DNA from: Actinomycetes bacterium
GTDB taxonomy: Bacteria; Bacillota; Sulfobacillia; Sulfobacillales; JAIMBI01
Direction: 5' to 3'
Length of the DNA stretch: 64,000 nucleotides
NCBI GenBank assembly: GCA_023565505.1
Contig: JAIMBI010000018.1
Coordinates: forward strand, 1-64,000
Positions 8,539 to 16,477 of the stretch are shown here, in pieces. The notes below the pieces were generated by a model, which saw nothing but the letters and a program-made list of their open reading frames with translations, was not told the DNA's origin and did no database searches. The translations under genes and the position numbers were made by a program. Each line of letters begins with the position of its first letter. Within the stretch, counting starts at the first letter, position 1.

Positions 8539-8575
8539 GGGCGCCCGGCGGGGTGTCGTCCCCCGCCGGGCGCCC
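8539..8575. terminator. perfect 15-bp GC hairpin between convergent genes
   Basis: GGGCGCCCGGCGGGG (8539-8553) is the exact reverse complement of 8561-8575, with a 7-base loop. It lies between the stop of the transporter gene (8528) and the stop of the sedolisin gene (8590). There is no T-run on either side, so it would need to work as a pause or Rho-assisted bidirectional terminator. Confidence 0.65.
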
Positions 8576-8589
8576 GCGATCCCGGTCCC

Positions 8590-10185
8590 TCAGCCGAGCC
8601 GCTCGACGAACGCTGTGGCGTCCACGGATCCCCATCCGGTCACCGCATCCCACCCCGGGCCGCACTGGTATCCCGGGATGCCGTCGATGCGGTTGGTGCC
8701 CTCCAGGATGTCGTAGAACACGGGACTGCCTCCGAGCGGGTAGAGCCGCGGCCCCAGCAGGCCCAGCGGCCCGAGGCCGCGCGCGGCCCGCGCCTGGTTG
8801 GCGAGGGCGACCAGGGCCGCCCACATCGGCGCGCTGGCCGACGTCCCCCCGATGACCCCCGGCTCGCCTTGGAACACGATGGCCACCCCGGTGTCGGGAT
8901 CGGCGACCAAGGCCCCGTCGGGCACGCCCCGGCCGGGCCGGCCCTCCGGGTTGGCCGGCACCTGGGCCTTCCCCTGCCACGGGAGCGGGGGGAAGACGAG
9001 GCTCACGCCGCCGCCGGAGGCGCCGTTGTCGTTGGTGTCGCTCCATCCCGTCTCGCTCGCGCGGCTCCCGTCCGGCGCCAGCCGGAGCGTGGTGCCGCCC
9101 ACCGCCCAGACGTGCGGCAGGCTGGCGGGAGCGTCCACGTGCGGGAACGGCCAGGCGATGCCCCGGACCCCGTAGCTGCCCATGTCCCCGGAGGCGGCCA
9201 GCACCGAGATGCCGCGGGCGGCGGCCCGCTGCGCGGCGAGATCCCAGGCCCACAGCGCCCGCCGCGGGATGCGGGTCTCCGCGTCCCCGTAGGAGATCGA
9301 GACCACGGAGGGCCGATGCACCTCGTCGGTGACCACGGCCTCCAGGGCGAGCAGCATCGCCCGGGCCCAGGACGCGTCGTTGCTCCCCGGATTCGCCTCG
9401 TAGACCACCAGGTTGGCCCCCGGCGCCAGCGCACCCGCCCACTCCACGTCCAGGGTGCACTCCACGTCGAGCGCCTGCGTCCCGCCGCTGTTGGGCGTCC
9501 CGTCCACGGACACGAAGCCGACCGGCCGTACGGGCACGCCGTGCGCCCGCCAGAACGCCTCCACGTCCTGCGCGGCAAAGCCGCTGCCGAACTCCAGGAG
9601 CGCGACGGTCTGCCCCGATCCGTCCCACTGCCCGGGGAACCGGTACGCGGTCCGGAGATCGCGGGGGAAGTACCCCTGGCCCCCGTTGGGCAGATCCGCC
9701 TCCGCGCGCGGCCAGCGGTGCGCCGGCCGGGCACCCGCCCGGTTCTCGAGACCCACGATGGCCCCGACGGCGTCGAGGGCCCACACGGGCACCTGCGGTT
9801 CCTCCCGGTTGAGGTAGACGTGCCGGCCCTCGACCTGCCGTTCCGCGAACGTGCACCGGAGCGCGGCGGTCACGCGGGCCACCGGCCCGCTGAAGTCGAG
9901 GTAGAGACCCTCGGCCCGCGGCGGGGCGACCTCGAGCCCGTGATCCTCCAGATACGACGCCAGCCGCACCACGACGGCGGGGTCCGGGCGGAACAGGCGG
10001 TGGAGTTCCGCCGCCGAGGCCACCGGGGCCGCCTCGGGGTCCCTGAGGCGGGCCCGGATCTCCTCCTCCCGCTCCGGGCGGAAGACCACCGTCGCCCGGA
10101 TCACCCGCTCCGGCGCCGCCGTCCGCCATCCATCCTCTGCCAGCCACTGGGTCAGCAGGTGCCCGCGCACCACTTCCGTCCGCAT
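8590..10185 (-). CDS. sedolisin (S53) serine-carboxyl peptidase, kumamolisin-like
   Basis: This 531-residue protein matches a kumamolisin-type proenzyme. The N-terminal about 170 residues form the Pro-kumamolisin activation domain and the rest a subtilisin-fold catalytic domain. The catalytic Glu and Asp lie in DVECTLDVEW near 240, the oxyanion Asp in AASGDMGSYG near 333, and the nucleophile in GGTSASAP near 449. Sedolisins digest proteins at acid pH, often at high temperature, which fits an acidophile or thermophile. No signal peptide is visible at the N-terminus (MRTEVVRGHLL), as is also true of several family members that are nevertheless exported. Start: ATG at 10185, seven bases after GGAGG. 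Confidence 0.93.
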   Translation of the reverse strand: MRTEVVRGHLLTQWLAEDGWRTAAPERVIRATVVFRPEREEEIRARLRDPEAAPVASAAELHRLFRPDPAVVVRLASYLEDHGLEVAPPRAEGLYLDFSGPVARVTAALRCTFAERQVEGRHVYLNREEPQVPVWALDAVGAIVGLENRAGARPAHRWPRAEADLPNGGQGYFPRDLRTAYRFPGQWDGSGQTVALLEFGSGFAAQDVEAFWRAHGVPVRPVGFVSVDGTPNSGGTQALDVECTLDVEWAGALAPGANLVVYEANPGSNDASWARAMLLALEAVVTDEVHRPSVVSISYGDAETRIPRRALWAWDLAAQRAAARGISVLAASGDMGSYGVRGIAWPFPHVDAPASLPHVWAVGGTTLRLAPDGSRASETGWSDTNDNGASGGGVSLVFPPLPWQGKAQVPANPEGRPGRGVPDGALVADPDTGVAIVFQGEPGVIGGTSASAPMWAALVALANQARAARGLGPLGLLGPRLYPLGGSPVFYDILEGTNRIDGIPGYQCGPGWDAVTGWGSVDATAFVERLG

Positions 10186-10332
10186 CCCGCACCTCCGTCA
10201 CATACCCCGGTGGGAACGGCCGCCGTCGGGGCCCCGGCCGGACGGGGGCCGCCCCGGCCCTCCGGGCCGTCACCGGTCATCCCAGATCCTGGATCCCGTC
10301 CACCCGAAGCCTATGCGCCGTCCGGCAAACGG

Positions 10333-10806
10333 TCACGCCCGCACGGCGCCGAAGGGCGTCAACACGAAGCGGGTCTGCACGCCGCAGGTCGGGCACAGCA
10401 CGAGCACCTCCGTGTCGCCCCGGGTGTTGGGCGGCAACGCGTTCTTGATGCCTTCCAGCACCTCGCCGGACGGGACGGTCCGGCCGCACTGCCCGCAGAC
10501 CGAGAGCGTCTCCCACGGCGGCCCGTACGGGTCGAGGGTCAGGTCCAGCATCTCGGGCGTGACCCAGATCGCCGGCGGCAGGGGACCGGCCTCCATGGCG
10601 CGGAGGATGGCCTTCCGGCCCACCGTCTCGAGAAGCTGCATCTCGCTGGAGAACGGATCCCGCCGGGTGATCTGCATCCACAGGGTGCGGGGCACCAGCA
10701 CCGAGACCAGCCGCCACCCCGAACCCCCCGGCTCCGAAAAAATGGCCCACGGACCTTCCGGGGCCTCACCCACGTAGTGGAGGAGTTGAGGCTCGCGTAC
10801 GTCCAT
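10333..10806 (-). CDS. hypothetical protein with C-terminal zinc ribbon
   Basis: The 157-residue protein is not recognised as a named family. Its C-terminal half has two CxxC pairs (CGQC near 105 and CPTC near 138) that should form a zinc ribbon, suggesting nucleic-acid or protein binding. The N-terminal half is a mixed alpha/beta region with several aromatic residues. The ATG at 10806 follows TATAAT by six bases, so the transcript probably starts at the start codon and is leaderless; a GTG at 10812 in the same frame abuts the -10 box and is unlikely. It is separated from the downstream sedolisin gene by about 150 bases. Confidence 0.7.
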   Translation of the reverse strand: MDVREPQLLHYVGEAPEGPWAIFSEPGGSGWRLVSVLVPRTLWMQITRRDPFSSEMQLLETVGRKAILRAMEAGPLPPAIWVTPEMLDLTLDPYGPPWETLSVCGQCGRTVPSGEVLEGIKNALPPNTRGDTEVLVLCPTCGVQTRFVLTPFGAVRA

Positions 10807-10812
10807 GGGCAC

Positions 10813-10818
10813 ATTATA
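10813..10818 (-). promoter_or_regulatory. TATAAT -10 box giving a leaderless transcript
   Basis: A perfect TATAAT on the minus strand (10818-10813) ends six bases before the ATG at 10806. With normal -10 to +1 spacing the message begins at or next to that ATG. No -35 match is evident. Confidence 0.55.
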
Positions 10819-10863
10819 GCGAACGGCCCCGGGTCGGAGGGCGGCGGCCGCCCTCCGGGCCGC

Positions 10864-11922
10864 TCAGAAGGCGAGGGCGGCCACCACGCCCGTCGCCAGA
10901 CCCACCACCGCCACCCAGGCCGCGACCGTGAGCAGAAGGCGCGGCGACAGCCCCTGGCTCACCATGGCCATCGACGGCAGGCTGACGGCCGGCAGGGTCA
11001 TCATGAGCGTCCCCGCTCCCGCCAGGCCCAGCCCGAAGTTCATCAAGGTCTGGACGACGGGGATCTCGCCCGCCGTGGGGATGACGAACAGGGTTCCGGC
11101 CACCGCCAGGCCCAGCACTAGCCAGACGCTGTGGCCCAGCGCGGGGTTCATCGCCGGGAACAGCCACGCCCGCACGGCGCCCAGCACGCCCACGATGACG
11201 ATGTACTCCGGCACCAGGCCCACCGCCAGGCGCCCGAGAGTCTTGAAGAACCGCCCGACGCGGTTTTCCTCGGCGGTCGTCGCGGCGTCCGCCGCGGCGA
11301 GGCGGTCGGCGCCCAGCGAGCGGCCGAACCGGTTGCCGATCCAGACCGCCCCCGCAACCAGCACCAATCCCATCACGATGCGCAGGAGCGCCCAGTTCCA
11401 GCCTAGCACGAAGCCCATGAAGACGACGGTGGCCGGGTTCAGGACCGGATTGCCGAGCCAGTAGGCGAGCACCGCGCCGGGCGCGACCTGCTTCTTGGCC
11501 AGGCTCACGGCCACGGGAGCGGAGCAGCAGGTGCACATCATCGACGGGACTGCCGCGGCCAGCGCCACGCCCGCGCTGGACCAGCGCAGCCGGCCCAGGA
11601 CGGTGAGCAGCCACCGCTCGGGCAGGAGGGTCTGGACCCCCGCGCCGATGACCAGCCCCGCCACCAGCGCCAGCCAGATGGCCTTGAAGTAGGCCACGGT
11701 GTAGGCCACGGCCGCCGCCCAGCCGACCGGCGGCGCGGCCGCGGCCTTGCCCGTGACGATGGACGCGCCGAGCGAGTGATGCGCGGCCACGACGAAGACC
11801 TTCTGGAAGTACGGATCCCACTTGGCCAGGAAGACGGCGGCGACGGCAAGCGCGAGGAAGGCGGCCACGGCGGCCGTCGACCCCCGCCGGGCGGCCGGTT
11901 CGGTCATCACAGGACGCGCCAC
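10864..11922 (-). CDS. DUF318/YraQ-type permease
   Basis: This 352-residue integral membrane protein has about eight to ten hydrophobic helices. Its signature is a cysteine triplet in SMMCTCCSAPVAVSL (about 126-141), matching the conserved CxC(C) motif of the DUF318/UPF0718 permease family that includes ArsP, a thiol-dependent exporter of trivalent organoarsenicals. A second conserved stretch, VIPTAGEIPVV, lies near 280. Substrate cannot be fixed; organoarsenic or another thiol-reactive compound is plausible. The start is GTG at 11922 behind AGGAGG; an internal ATG six codons later is possible. No arsenic regulator or other ars gene is nearby. Confidence 0.78.
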   Translation of the reverse strand: MARPVMTEPAARRGSTAAVAAFLALAVAAVFLAKWDPYFQKVFVVAAHHSLGASIVTGKAAAAPPVGWAAAVAYTVAYFKAIWLALVAGLVIGAGVQTLLPERWLLTVLGRLRWSSAGVALAAAVPSMMCTCCSAPVAVSLAKKQVAPGAVLAYWLGNPVLNPATVVFMGFVLGWNWALLRIVMGLVLVAGAVWIGNRFGRSLGADRLAAADAATTAEENRVGRFFKTLGRLAVGLVPEYIVIVGVLGAVRAWLFPAMNPALGHSVWLVLGLAVAGTLFVIPTAGEIPVVQTLMNFGLGLAGAGTLMMTLPAVSLPSMAMVSQGLSPRLLLTVAAWVAVVGLATGVVAALAF

Positions 11923-12105
11923 GGGTCTCCTCCTCTCACGGTCGACGAAGTCGGCGGAAAAGGCCGGCCCCGCCCGCGCCGTCCCGGCCGTGCGCCGGGG
12001 GACCGGACGCGGCGGCGCGGGGCCCGTGCCCTACTTATGCCCGCCCCGTCCGCCGGCCGTAAAGGGATATGCACGCTCGGCATACCGGCCCGCCGGGGTC
12101 CCGCC

Positions 12106-12882
12106 TTACCAGGCCGTGGTCCCCCCGTCGAGGGGGATGACCTGGCCGGTGATGTACCGGGACGCCTCGCCCGCCAGGAACACCACCGTCCCCTTGATCT
12201 CCGCCGGCTCGCCGAGGTAGCCCATGGGGACCGTTTGCACGATGAGGTCGCCCGCCTGCCGGATCACCCCGCGGGTCATCTTGGTGGGCATGAAGCCCGG
12301 CGCGATGGCGTTGACGGTGACCCCGTGGGGGGCCAGCTTGACCGCCAGGTCTTTGGTCATGGCGATGACGGCGCCCTTGCTGGCGTGGTAGCCCGTCGCC
12401 TGCATGATGCGGGGGTCGACCCCGAGCATCCCGGCGATTGAAGCCACGTTGATGATCCGCCCCCAACGCCGCGCGGTCATCCCGCCCACCACCGCCTGGG
12501 TGAGGAGGAACGGCCCGGTGGCGTTGACCCGGAGCACGTACTCCCACTTCTCGAGCGGCATCTCCTCGAACGGGGCGCCCCACGAGGTGCCGCTGTTGTT
12601 GACCAGGATGTCGATGGGCCCGAGGGCCGCCTCCACCGCCGCCACCGTGTCGCGGATGGCCTGGGGATCGGAGACGTCGAGGGCACCCGCCCAGGTCCGC
12701 ACCCCCGTCTCCCGGGCCAGGCGGTCCGCCACCGCCTGGCAGTCCTCCAACCGGCGGGAGGCCACGGCCACGCTCGCCCCCGCCTCCGCCAACGCCTCCG
12801 CCATGGCCTCGCCGAGGCCCCGGCCCCCGCCGGTCACGAACGCCACCTTGCCGGTGAGATCGAACAACTGCCGCACGTGCAT
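12106..12882 (-). CDS. SDR-family oxidoreductase
   Basis: A classical 258-residue short-chain dehydrogenase/reductase. The NAD(P)-binding TGGGRGLG is near residues 17-24, NNSG near 95, the catalytic Ser in NVASIAG, and the catalytic YHASK. The typical C-terminal PLDGG turn is present. It interconverts an alcohol and a ketone, with 3-hydroxyacyl or sugar-alcohol substrates typical for this FabG/gluconate-5-dehydrogenase-like sequence. The ATG at 12882 has GGAGGG some 12 bases upstream. It is the last gene of a minus-strand trio with an acyl-CoA ligase and a cyclase, which suggests a step in degradation of a cyclic or hydroxy acid after CoA activation. The specific pathway is not identified. 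Confidence 0.9.
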   Translation of the reverse strand: MHVRQLFDLTGKVAFVTGGGRGLGEAMAEALAEAGASVAVASRRLEDCQAVADRLARETGVRTWAGALDVSDPQAIRDTVAAVEAALGPIDILVNNSGTSWGAPFEEMPLEKWEYVLRVNATGPFLLTQAVVGGMTARRWGRIINVASIAGMLGVDPRIMQATGYHASKGAVIAMTKDLAVKLAPHGVTVNAIAPGFMPTKMTRGVIRQAGDLIVQTVPMGYLGEPAEIKGTVVFLAGEASRYITGQVIPLDGGTTAW

Positions 12883-12932
12883 TCCGCTTCTCGTCCCTCC
12901 GTCTGTCGTCTCGGGTCTTGGGGACCGTCGCC

Positions 12933-14567
12933 TCACGGGGCGGGCGACGGCTTCCGGAGCGCCCGGCGCAGGAACTTCCCCGTCGCCGTCTTGGGCACCT
13001 CGTCGACGAACTCGATCCGCCGGGGCACCTTGTACGCCGCCAGGTGTTCGCGCAGGTGGGCCAGCAACTCCTCTGCCGTCGCGCGCCGGTCGGGGTGAAG
13101 CGCCACGTACGCGACCGGGGACTCGCCCCGGTACGGGTCCGGCTCGCCCACCACGACCGCCTCGCGGACCGCGGGGTGGCGCCAGAGCACGTCCTCCACC
13201 TCGCGGGGCCACACCTTGTAGCCCGAGGCGATGATCATGTCCTTCTTGCGGTCGACGATGAAGATCCACCCCGCGGGATCCATCACCGCCACGTCGCCGG
13301 TGTAGAGCCACCCGTCGACGATGGCCCGGGCCGTCTCCTCCGGCTTCCGCCAGTAGCCGGGGACGACGGCCGGGCCCTTCAGGGCCAGCTCCCCCACCTC
13401 CCCGGGGCCGAGCGTCCGCGCCCGGTCGTCCACGTCCACAATCCGGGCGTCGTACCCCGGCAGCGGCACGCCCACCGACAGGGCTCCCGACGCCGGGTCC
13501 ACCGGGGCGTCGACGCCCCACGGCACCCCCGTCGCCGGGGAGGTGGTCTCCGTGAGGCCGTAGATGTTGTGGAGGCGCTGGCCCGTCACGGTCCGGAAGC
13601 GCTCCGCCACGGCGGGCGAGACCGGCGCGCCGCCGGAGAACGCCTTGGTGAAGGCGGACCAGTCGCGCCCGGCCGCGTCCGGCTGGTTGAGGAGCGCCAG
13701 GTAGGCCGTCACCGCGCCCACGCCGAAGGTCACCCGCCGCCGCTCGATGGCCTCGAGCGCCCGCCGCGGCTCGAAGCGGTACAGCAGCACCAGCGGAGCC
13801 CCCGTCCACAACGACGCCGCGATCCCCGCGATGCTCCCCGTGATGTGGAACACCGGGGCGATGGCCAGGTTGACGTCGTCCGGCCCCACGTGGCACCAGC
13901 GGGCGTAGGCCTCGGCGTTGACGGCCACGTTGCGGTGGGTGTTCATGGCCCCCTTGGGCGGCCCCGTCGTCCCCGAGGTGTAGTGCAGGTAGGCGACGTC
14001 GTCCGGCGCGGGGCGGTGGAAGGCCGCGTCGGGCGCCTCCGCGAGCAGGTCGCGCCACGCCACCACGGCGGGATCCGCCGGCGCCCGGGCCGCCGGGACC
14101 GCGTCGGCGGGCGCGCCGTCCTCGTCGTCGTCGACCACCACCAACGGCACGCCGAACCGCCGGGCGAGCGGAAGGAGCGTCCCGGCCAGCGACGCCAGGC
14201 CCACGACGAGCCGGACCTCGGCGTCGGCGAGGTGATGGGCGAGCTCCTCCTCCCGGAGCATCACGTTGAGCGGCACCACGATGGCCCCCCGGGCCCAGAC
14301 GGCCAGCTCCAGGGCCACGAAGGCGGGGACGTTCTGCAGGACCGCCGCCACCCGGTCGCCCGGCCCCACCCCGAGCCGCCGGAGCGCCCCCGCGAGGCGG
14401 CGGGCGCGCTCCCAGAGCTCCCCCCGCGTCAGGGTGCGGTCGAAGTAGTGGATCGCCGGGGCGGCGGGATCCGCCGCCGCGAGCGCCCAGAACCGCTCCC
14501 CCACGCTCTGGTCCGGGTCCGGCCCCGCCGGATCGAGACCTCCGTACCACTGGATCCACGGTCTCAC
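12933..14567 (-). CDS. AMP-forming acyl-CoA synthetase
   Basis: The 544-residue protein is a complete ANL-superfamily ligase that activates a carboxylic acid with ATP and CoA. The P-loop YTSGTTGPPKGA lies near 190, the IYGLTETTSP motif near 327, YTGDVAV near 420 and the hinge DRKKDMIIASG near 436. The C-terminal catalytic Lys sits in KTATGKFLRRAL. GTG at 14567 overlaps the TGA of the upstream cyclase gene (GTGA), so translation is probably coupled, and AGGAGGAGG is 10 bases upstream. The sequence resembles medium/long-chain or aryl-CoA ligases; the substrate cannot be told by eye. Its operon partners suggest catabolism of a cyclised acid. Confidence 0.92.
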   Translation of the reverse strand: MRPWIQWYGGLDPAGPDPDQSVGERFWALAAADPAAPAIHYFDRTLTRGELWERARRLAGALRRLGVGPGDRVAAVLQNVPAFVALELAVWARGAIVVPLNVMLREEELAHHLADAEVRLVVGLASLAGTLLPLARRFGVPLVVVDDDEDGAPADAVPAARAPADPAVVAWRDLLAEAPDAAFHRPAPDDVAYLHYTSGTTGPPKGAMNTHRNVAVNAEAYARWCHVGPDDVNLAIAPVFHITGSIAGIAASLWTGAPLVLLYRFEPRRALEAIERRRVTFGVGAVTAYLALLNQPDAAGRDWSAFTKAFSGGAPVSPAVAERFRTVTGQRLHNIYGLTETTSPATGVPWGVDAPVDPASGALSVGVPLPGYDARIVDVDDRARTLGPGEVGELALKGPAVVPGYWRKPEETARAIVDGWLYTGDVAVMDPAGWIFIVDRKKDMIIASGYKVWPREVEDVLWRHPAVREAVVVGEPDPYRGESPVAYVALHPDRRATAEELLAHLREHLAAYKVPRRIEFVDEVPKTATGKFLRRALRKPSPAP

Positions 14568-15217
14568 CCTGTCTTCGCCTCCTCCTCTCCCGGCGCCGCC
14601 CGGAGCCACACGGCCCGGGCCGGCGCCGCCTCCAGTCCCGCCAGGCGGAGCGGCAGGCACACCAAGAACCCCCGCTCGCCGGGCGAAAGCCGGGCGAGGT
14701 CCAGCCCCTCCATCACCACCAGCCCGCGTCCCAGCACCGCCCGGTGCACGGCGTAGGGCGCAAGCCACCCCCGGCGCGCGGGGTCGTCCGTCTCCAGCGA
14801 GAGCGTGTCCACCCCCACCCCGCGCACCCCCGCGGCCAGGAGCCAAGCCACCGCCTCGGGCGTCCAGGCCGGCCCGTCGCGCGGATCCGCGCCCGGCCCG
14901 AGCGTCTTGAGCAGGATGATGGGCACCCCCCGGGCGGTCTCCAGGGCCGCCAAGGTCACCCGCCCCTCGGGCACGGCCACCACCCGCGCCGGGCCGACCA
15001 ACCCTTCCCAAGGGAGCCGGTCGACGGCCGGCGCGCCCGGCAGGAAATGGGACGGCGCGTCCACGTGCGTCCCGGCGTGGGAGGAGAACGCCACCCGGTG
15101 GACCGTGTACGGGTCGCCGGCGGCCGCGTCGGCCACCCGCTCCACCGTCGTCGCGGGGTCGCCCGGGTATCCCGGGGTGGCGGGGCCCAAGGGCCGGCTG
15201 AGGTCCACGATCTCCAT
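14564..15217 (-). CDS. cyclase-family (kynurenine formamidase-like) hydrolase
   Basis: This 217-residue metal-dependent hydrolase carries the family signature HAGTHVDAPSHF (about 46-57), where the two His and the Asp bind Zn or Mn. Members hydrolyse N-formylkynurenine, cyclic esters or isatin. ATG at 15217 follows GGGAGGGAGAGCGGG; an upstream in-frame start at 15262 has no ribosome site. It is the first gene of the trio with the acyl-CoA ligase (GTGA overlap) and the SDR. A plausible logic is ring opening, CoA ligation and reduction or oxidation. Two more cyclase-family genes lie near 23 kb. Confidence 0.86.
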   Translation of the reverse strand: MEIVDLSRPLGPATPGYPGDPATTVERVADAAAGDPYTVHRVAFSSHAGTHVDAPSHFLPGAPAVDRLPWEGLVGPARVVAVPEGRVTLAALETARGVPIILLKTLGPGADPRDGPAWTPEAVAWLLAAGVRGVGVDTLSLETDDPARRGWLAPYAVHRAVLGRGLVVMEGLDLARLSPGERGFLVCLPLRLAGLEAAPARAVWLRAAPGEEEAKTG

Positions 15218-15338
15218 CCCGCTCTCCCTCCCCTCGGCCCCCGTGGCCCGCCCGCGCGGCATGGGCTATGCTACAGGATACCGGAAGCGTGCCAAAATTC
15301 CTCCCCGTCGCGCGGGGGAGCCGCCGGAGGCGAGACCG

Positions 15339-16166
15339 ATGTGGCGCATCGCGCTGGCGCAGATCGCGGTGGGACCCGACAAGCGGGCCAACCTGGCCCG
15401 GGCCCGGGATCTCCTGGAGCGCGCCCGCACCCAGGGGGCCGGCTTGGTCCTCTTTCCCGAGACCTTTATGAGCGAGTTCGGCCCCAGGACGCCCCCCGAG
15501 GTCCTGGCGGAGGACGCCGAGCCGCTCGACGGCCCGTTCGTCGCGGGCATGCAGGAGGCCGCCCGCCGGACCGGGCGGTGGGTCGTGTTCGGCATGCGGG
15601 AGCGGTCCCCGCGCCCGGACCGCTGCTACAACACCACGGTGGTCCTGGACGAGAACGGCACCGTGCGGGCCGCCTACCGCAAAACCCACCTGTACGACGC
15701 CTTCGGCCAGCGGGAGTCGGCGGCCGTCCTCCCCGGCGACCGCCTCCCGGACCCCGTCCCCTCCCCCTTCGGCCGCCTCGGCGTCTTCGTGTGCTACGAG
15801 CTGCGCTTCCCCGAGGTCGCCCGGGAGCTGGTCCTGCGCGGCGCGGACATCCTCCTGGTGCCGGCGTACTGGGTCCGGGGCGCGCTGAAAGAGGAGCAGT
15901 GGACGGACCTGGTCAAGGTCCGGGCGCTGGAGAACACCGTATGGGTGGCGGCCTGCGACCAGGTCGGCAACCACGCCGTGGGGCGGAGCCTCGTGGCCGA
16001 TCCGGCCGGGCTGGTCGTGGCCCAGGGGCCCGAGACGGAGACCCTGCTCCTGGTCGACGTGGATCCCGGCCGCGCCGAGGCCGTCCGGGAGCGGTTTCCG
16101 AGCCTCGCCCACCGGCGCCCGGCGCTCTACGGCACCCTCACGGCACAGTCCACGCCGGCGCTTTAG
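15339..16166 (+). CDS. carbon-nitrogen hydrolase (nitrilase superfamily)
   Basis: A 275-residue nitrilase-superfamily amidohydrolase with its full triad: Glu41 in FPETF, Lys near 108 in RKTHLYDAF, and the nucleophilic Cys near 146 in CYELRFPE. The length and the CYELRFPE motif fit the Nit2/omega-amidase and deaminated-glutathione amidase branch, which clears toxic or dead-end amides such as alpha-ketoglutaramate. Start: ATG at 15339, eight bases after GGAGG. It is divergently transcribed from the cyclase/ligase/SDR operon over about 120 bases and could share regulation with it. A true nitrilase is less likely given the short length. Confidence 0.87.
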   Translation: MWRIALAQIAVGPDKRANLARARDLLERARTQGAGLVLFPETFMSEFGPRTPPEVLAEDAEPLDGPFVAGMQEAARRTGRWVVFGMRERSPRPDRCYNTTVVLDENGTVRAAYRKTHLYDAFGQRESAAVLPGDRLPDPVPSPFGRLGVFVCYELRFPEVARELVLRGADILLVPAYWVRGALKEEQWTDLVKVRALENTVWVAACDQVGNHAVGRSLVADPAGLVVAQGPETETLLLVDVDPGRAEAVRERFPSLAHRRPALYGTLTAQSTPAL

Positions 16167-16477
16167 GCTCGTGACCGGCTCGGGACGGAGCCGGACCGCC
16201 CCGTCCCCCGGGTCCGCCGCGGCGGCCGGCACCCCGCCGCGCGGCGAAAGGACCGGGATCGCGCCCAGGCCCGCCCGATGCGACGCGCGGCCGCCCGGTG
16301 GCCGGGCACCGGGTCCGGTCCGCCCCCGTAGGCGCCCCGCGCGGCGAGTCCGGCCGGCCCGGGTCCCCGCCGCCGTCGCCCGCGCGAGCCGGCTCCAAAA
16401 AAGACCGGTCCAAAAAAAAGGAGGCATCCGTCGGGCCCCGAACTCTTCCGGGCAACCGTCCAAGGGAGAGGAGGCCC
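16167..16477 (+). other. non-coding leader of the tad-like genes, 311 bases
   Basis: No gene is supported here. The region is GC-rich except for 16393-16424, where two copies of TCCAAAAAA (16393 and 16410) lie 17 bases apart. The second ends in AAAGGAGG with no start codon at the right distance. The paired A-tracts could be a protein-binding site or a vestigial translation start. AGAGGAGG just before 16478 is the ribosome site of the next gene. Confidence 0.4.

Noticed and set aside
16393-16424. Repeated TCCAAAAAA as a CRISPR-like or direct-repeat array
   Set aside because: Only two 9-base copies, too short and too few for an array; kept as a minor note on the leader region.
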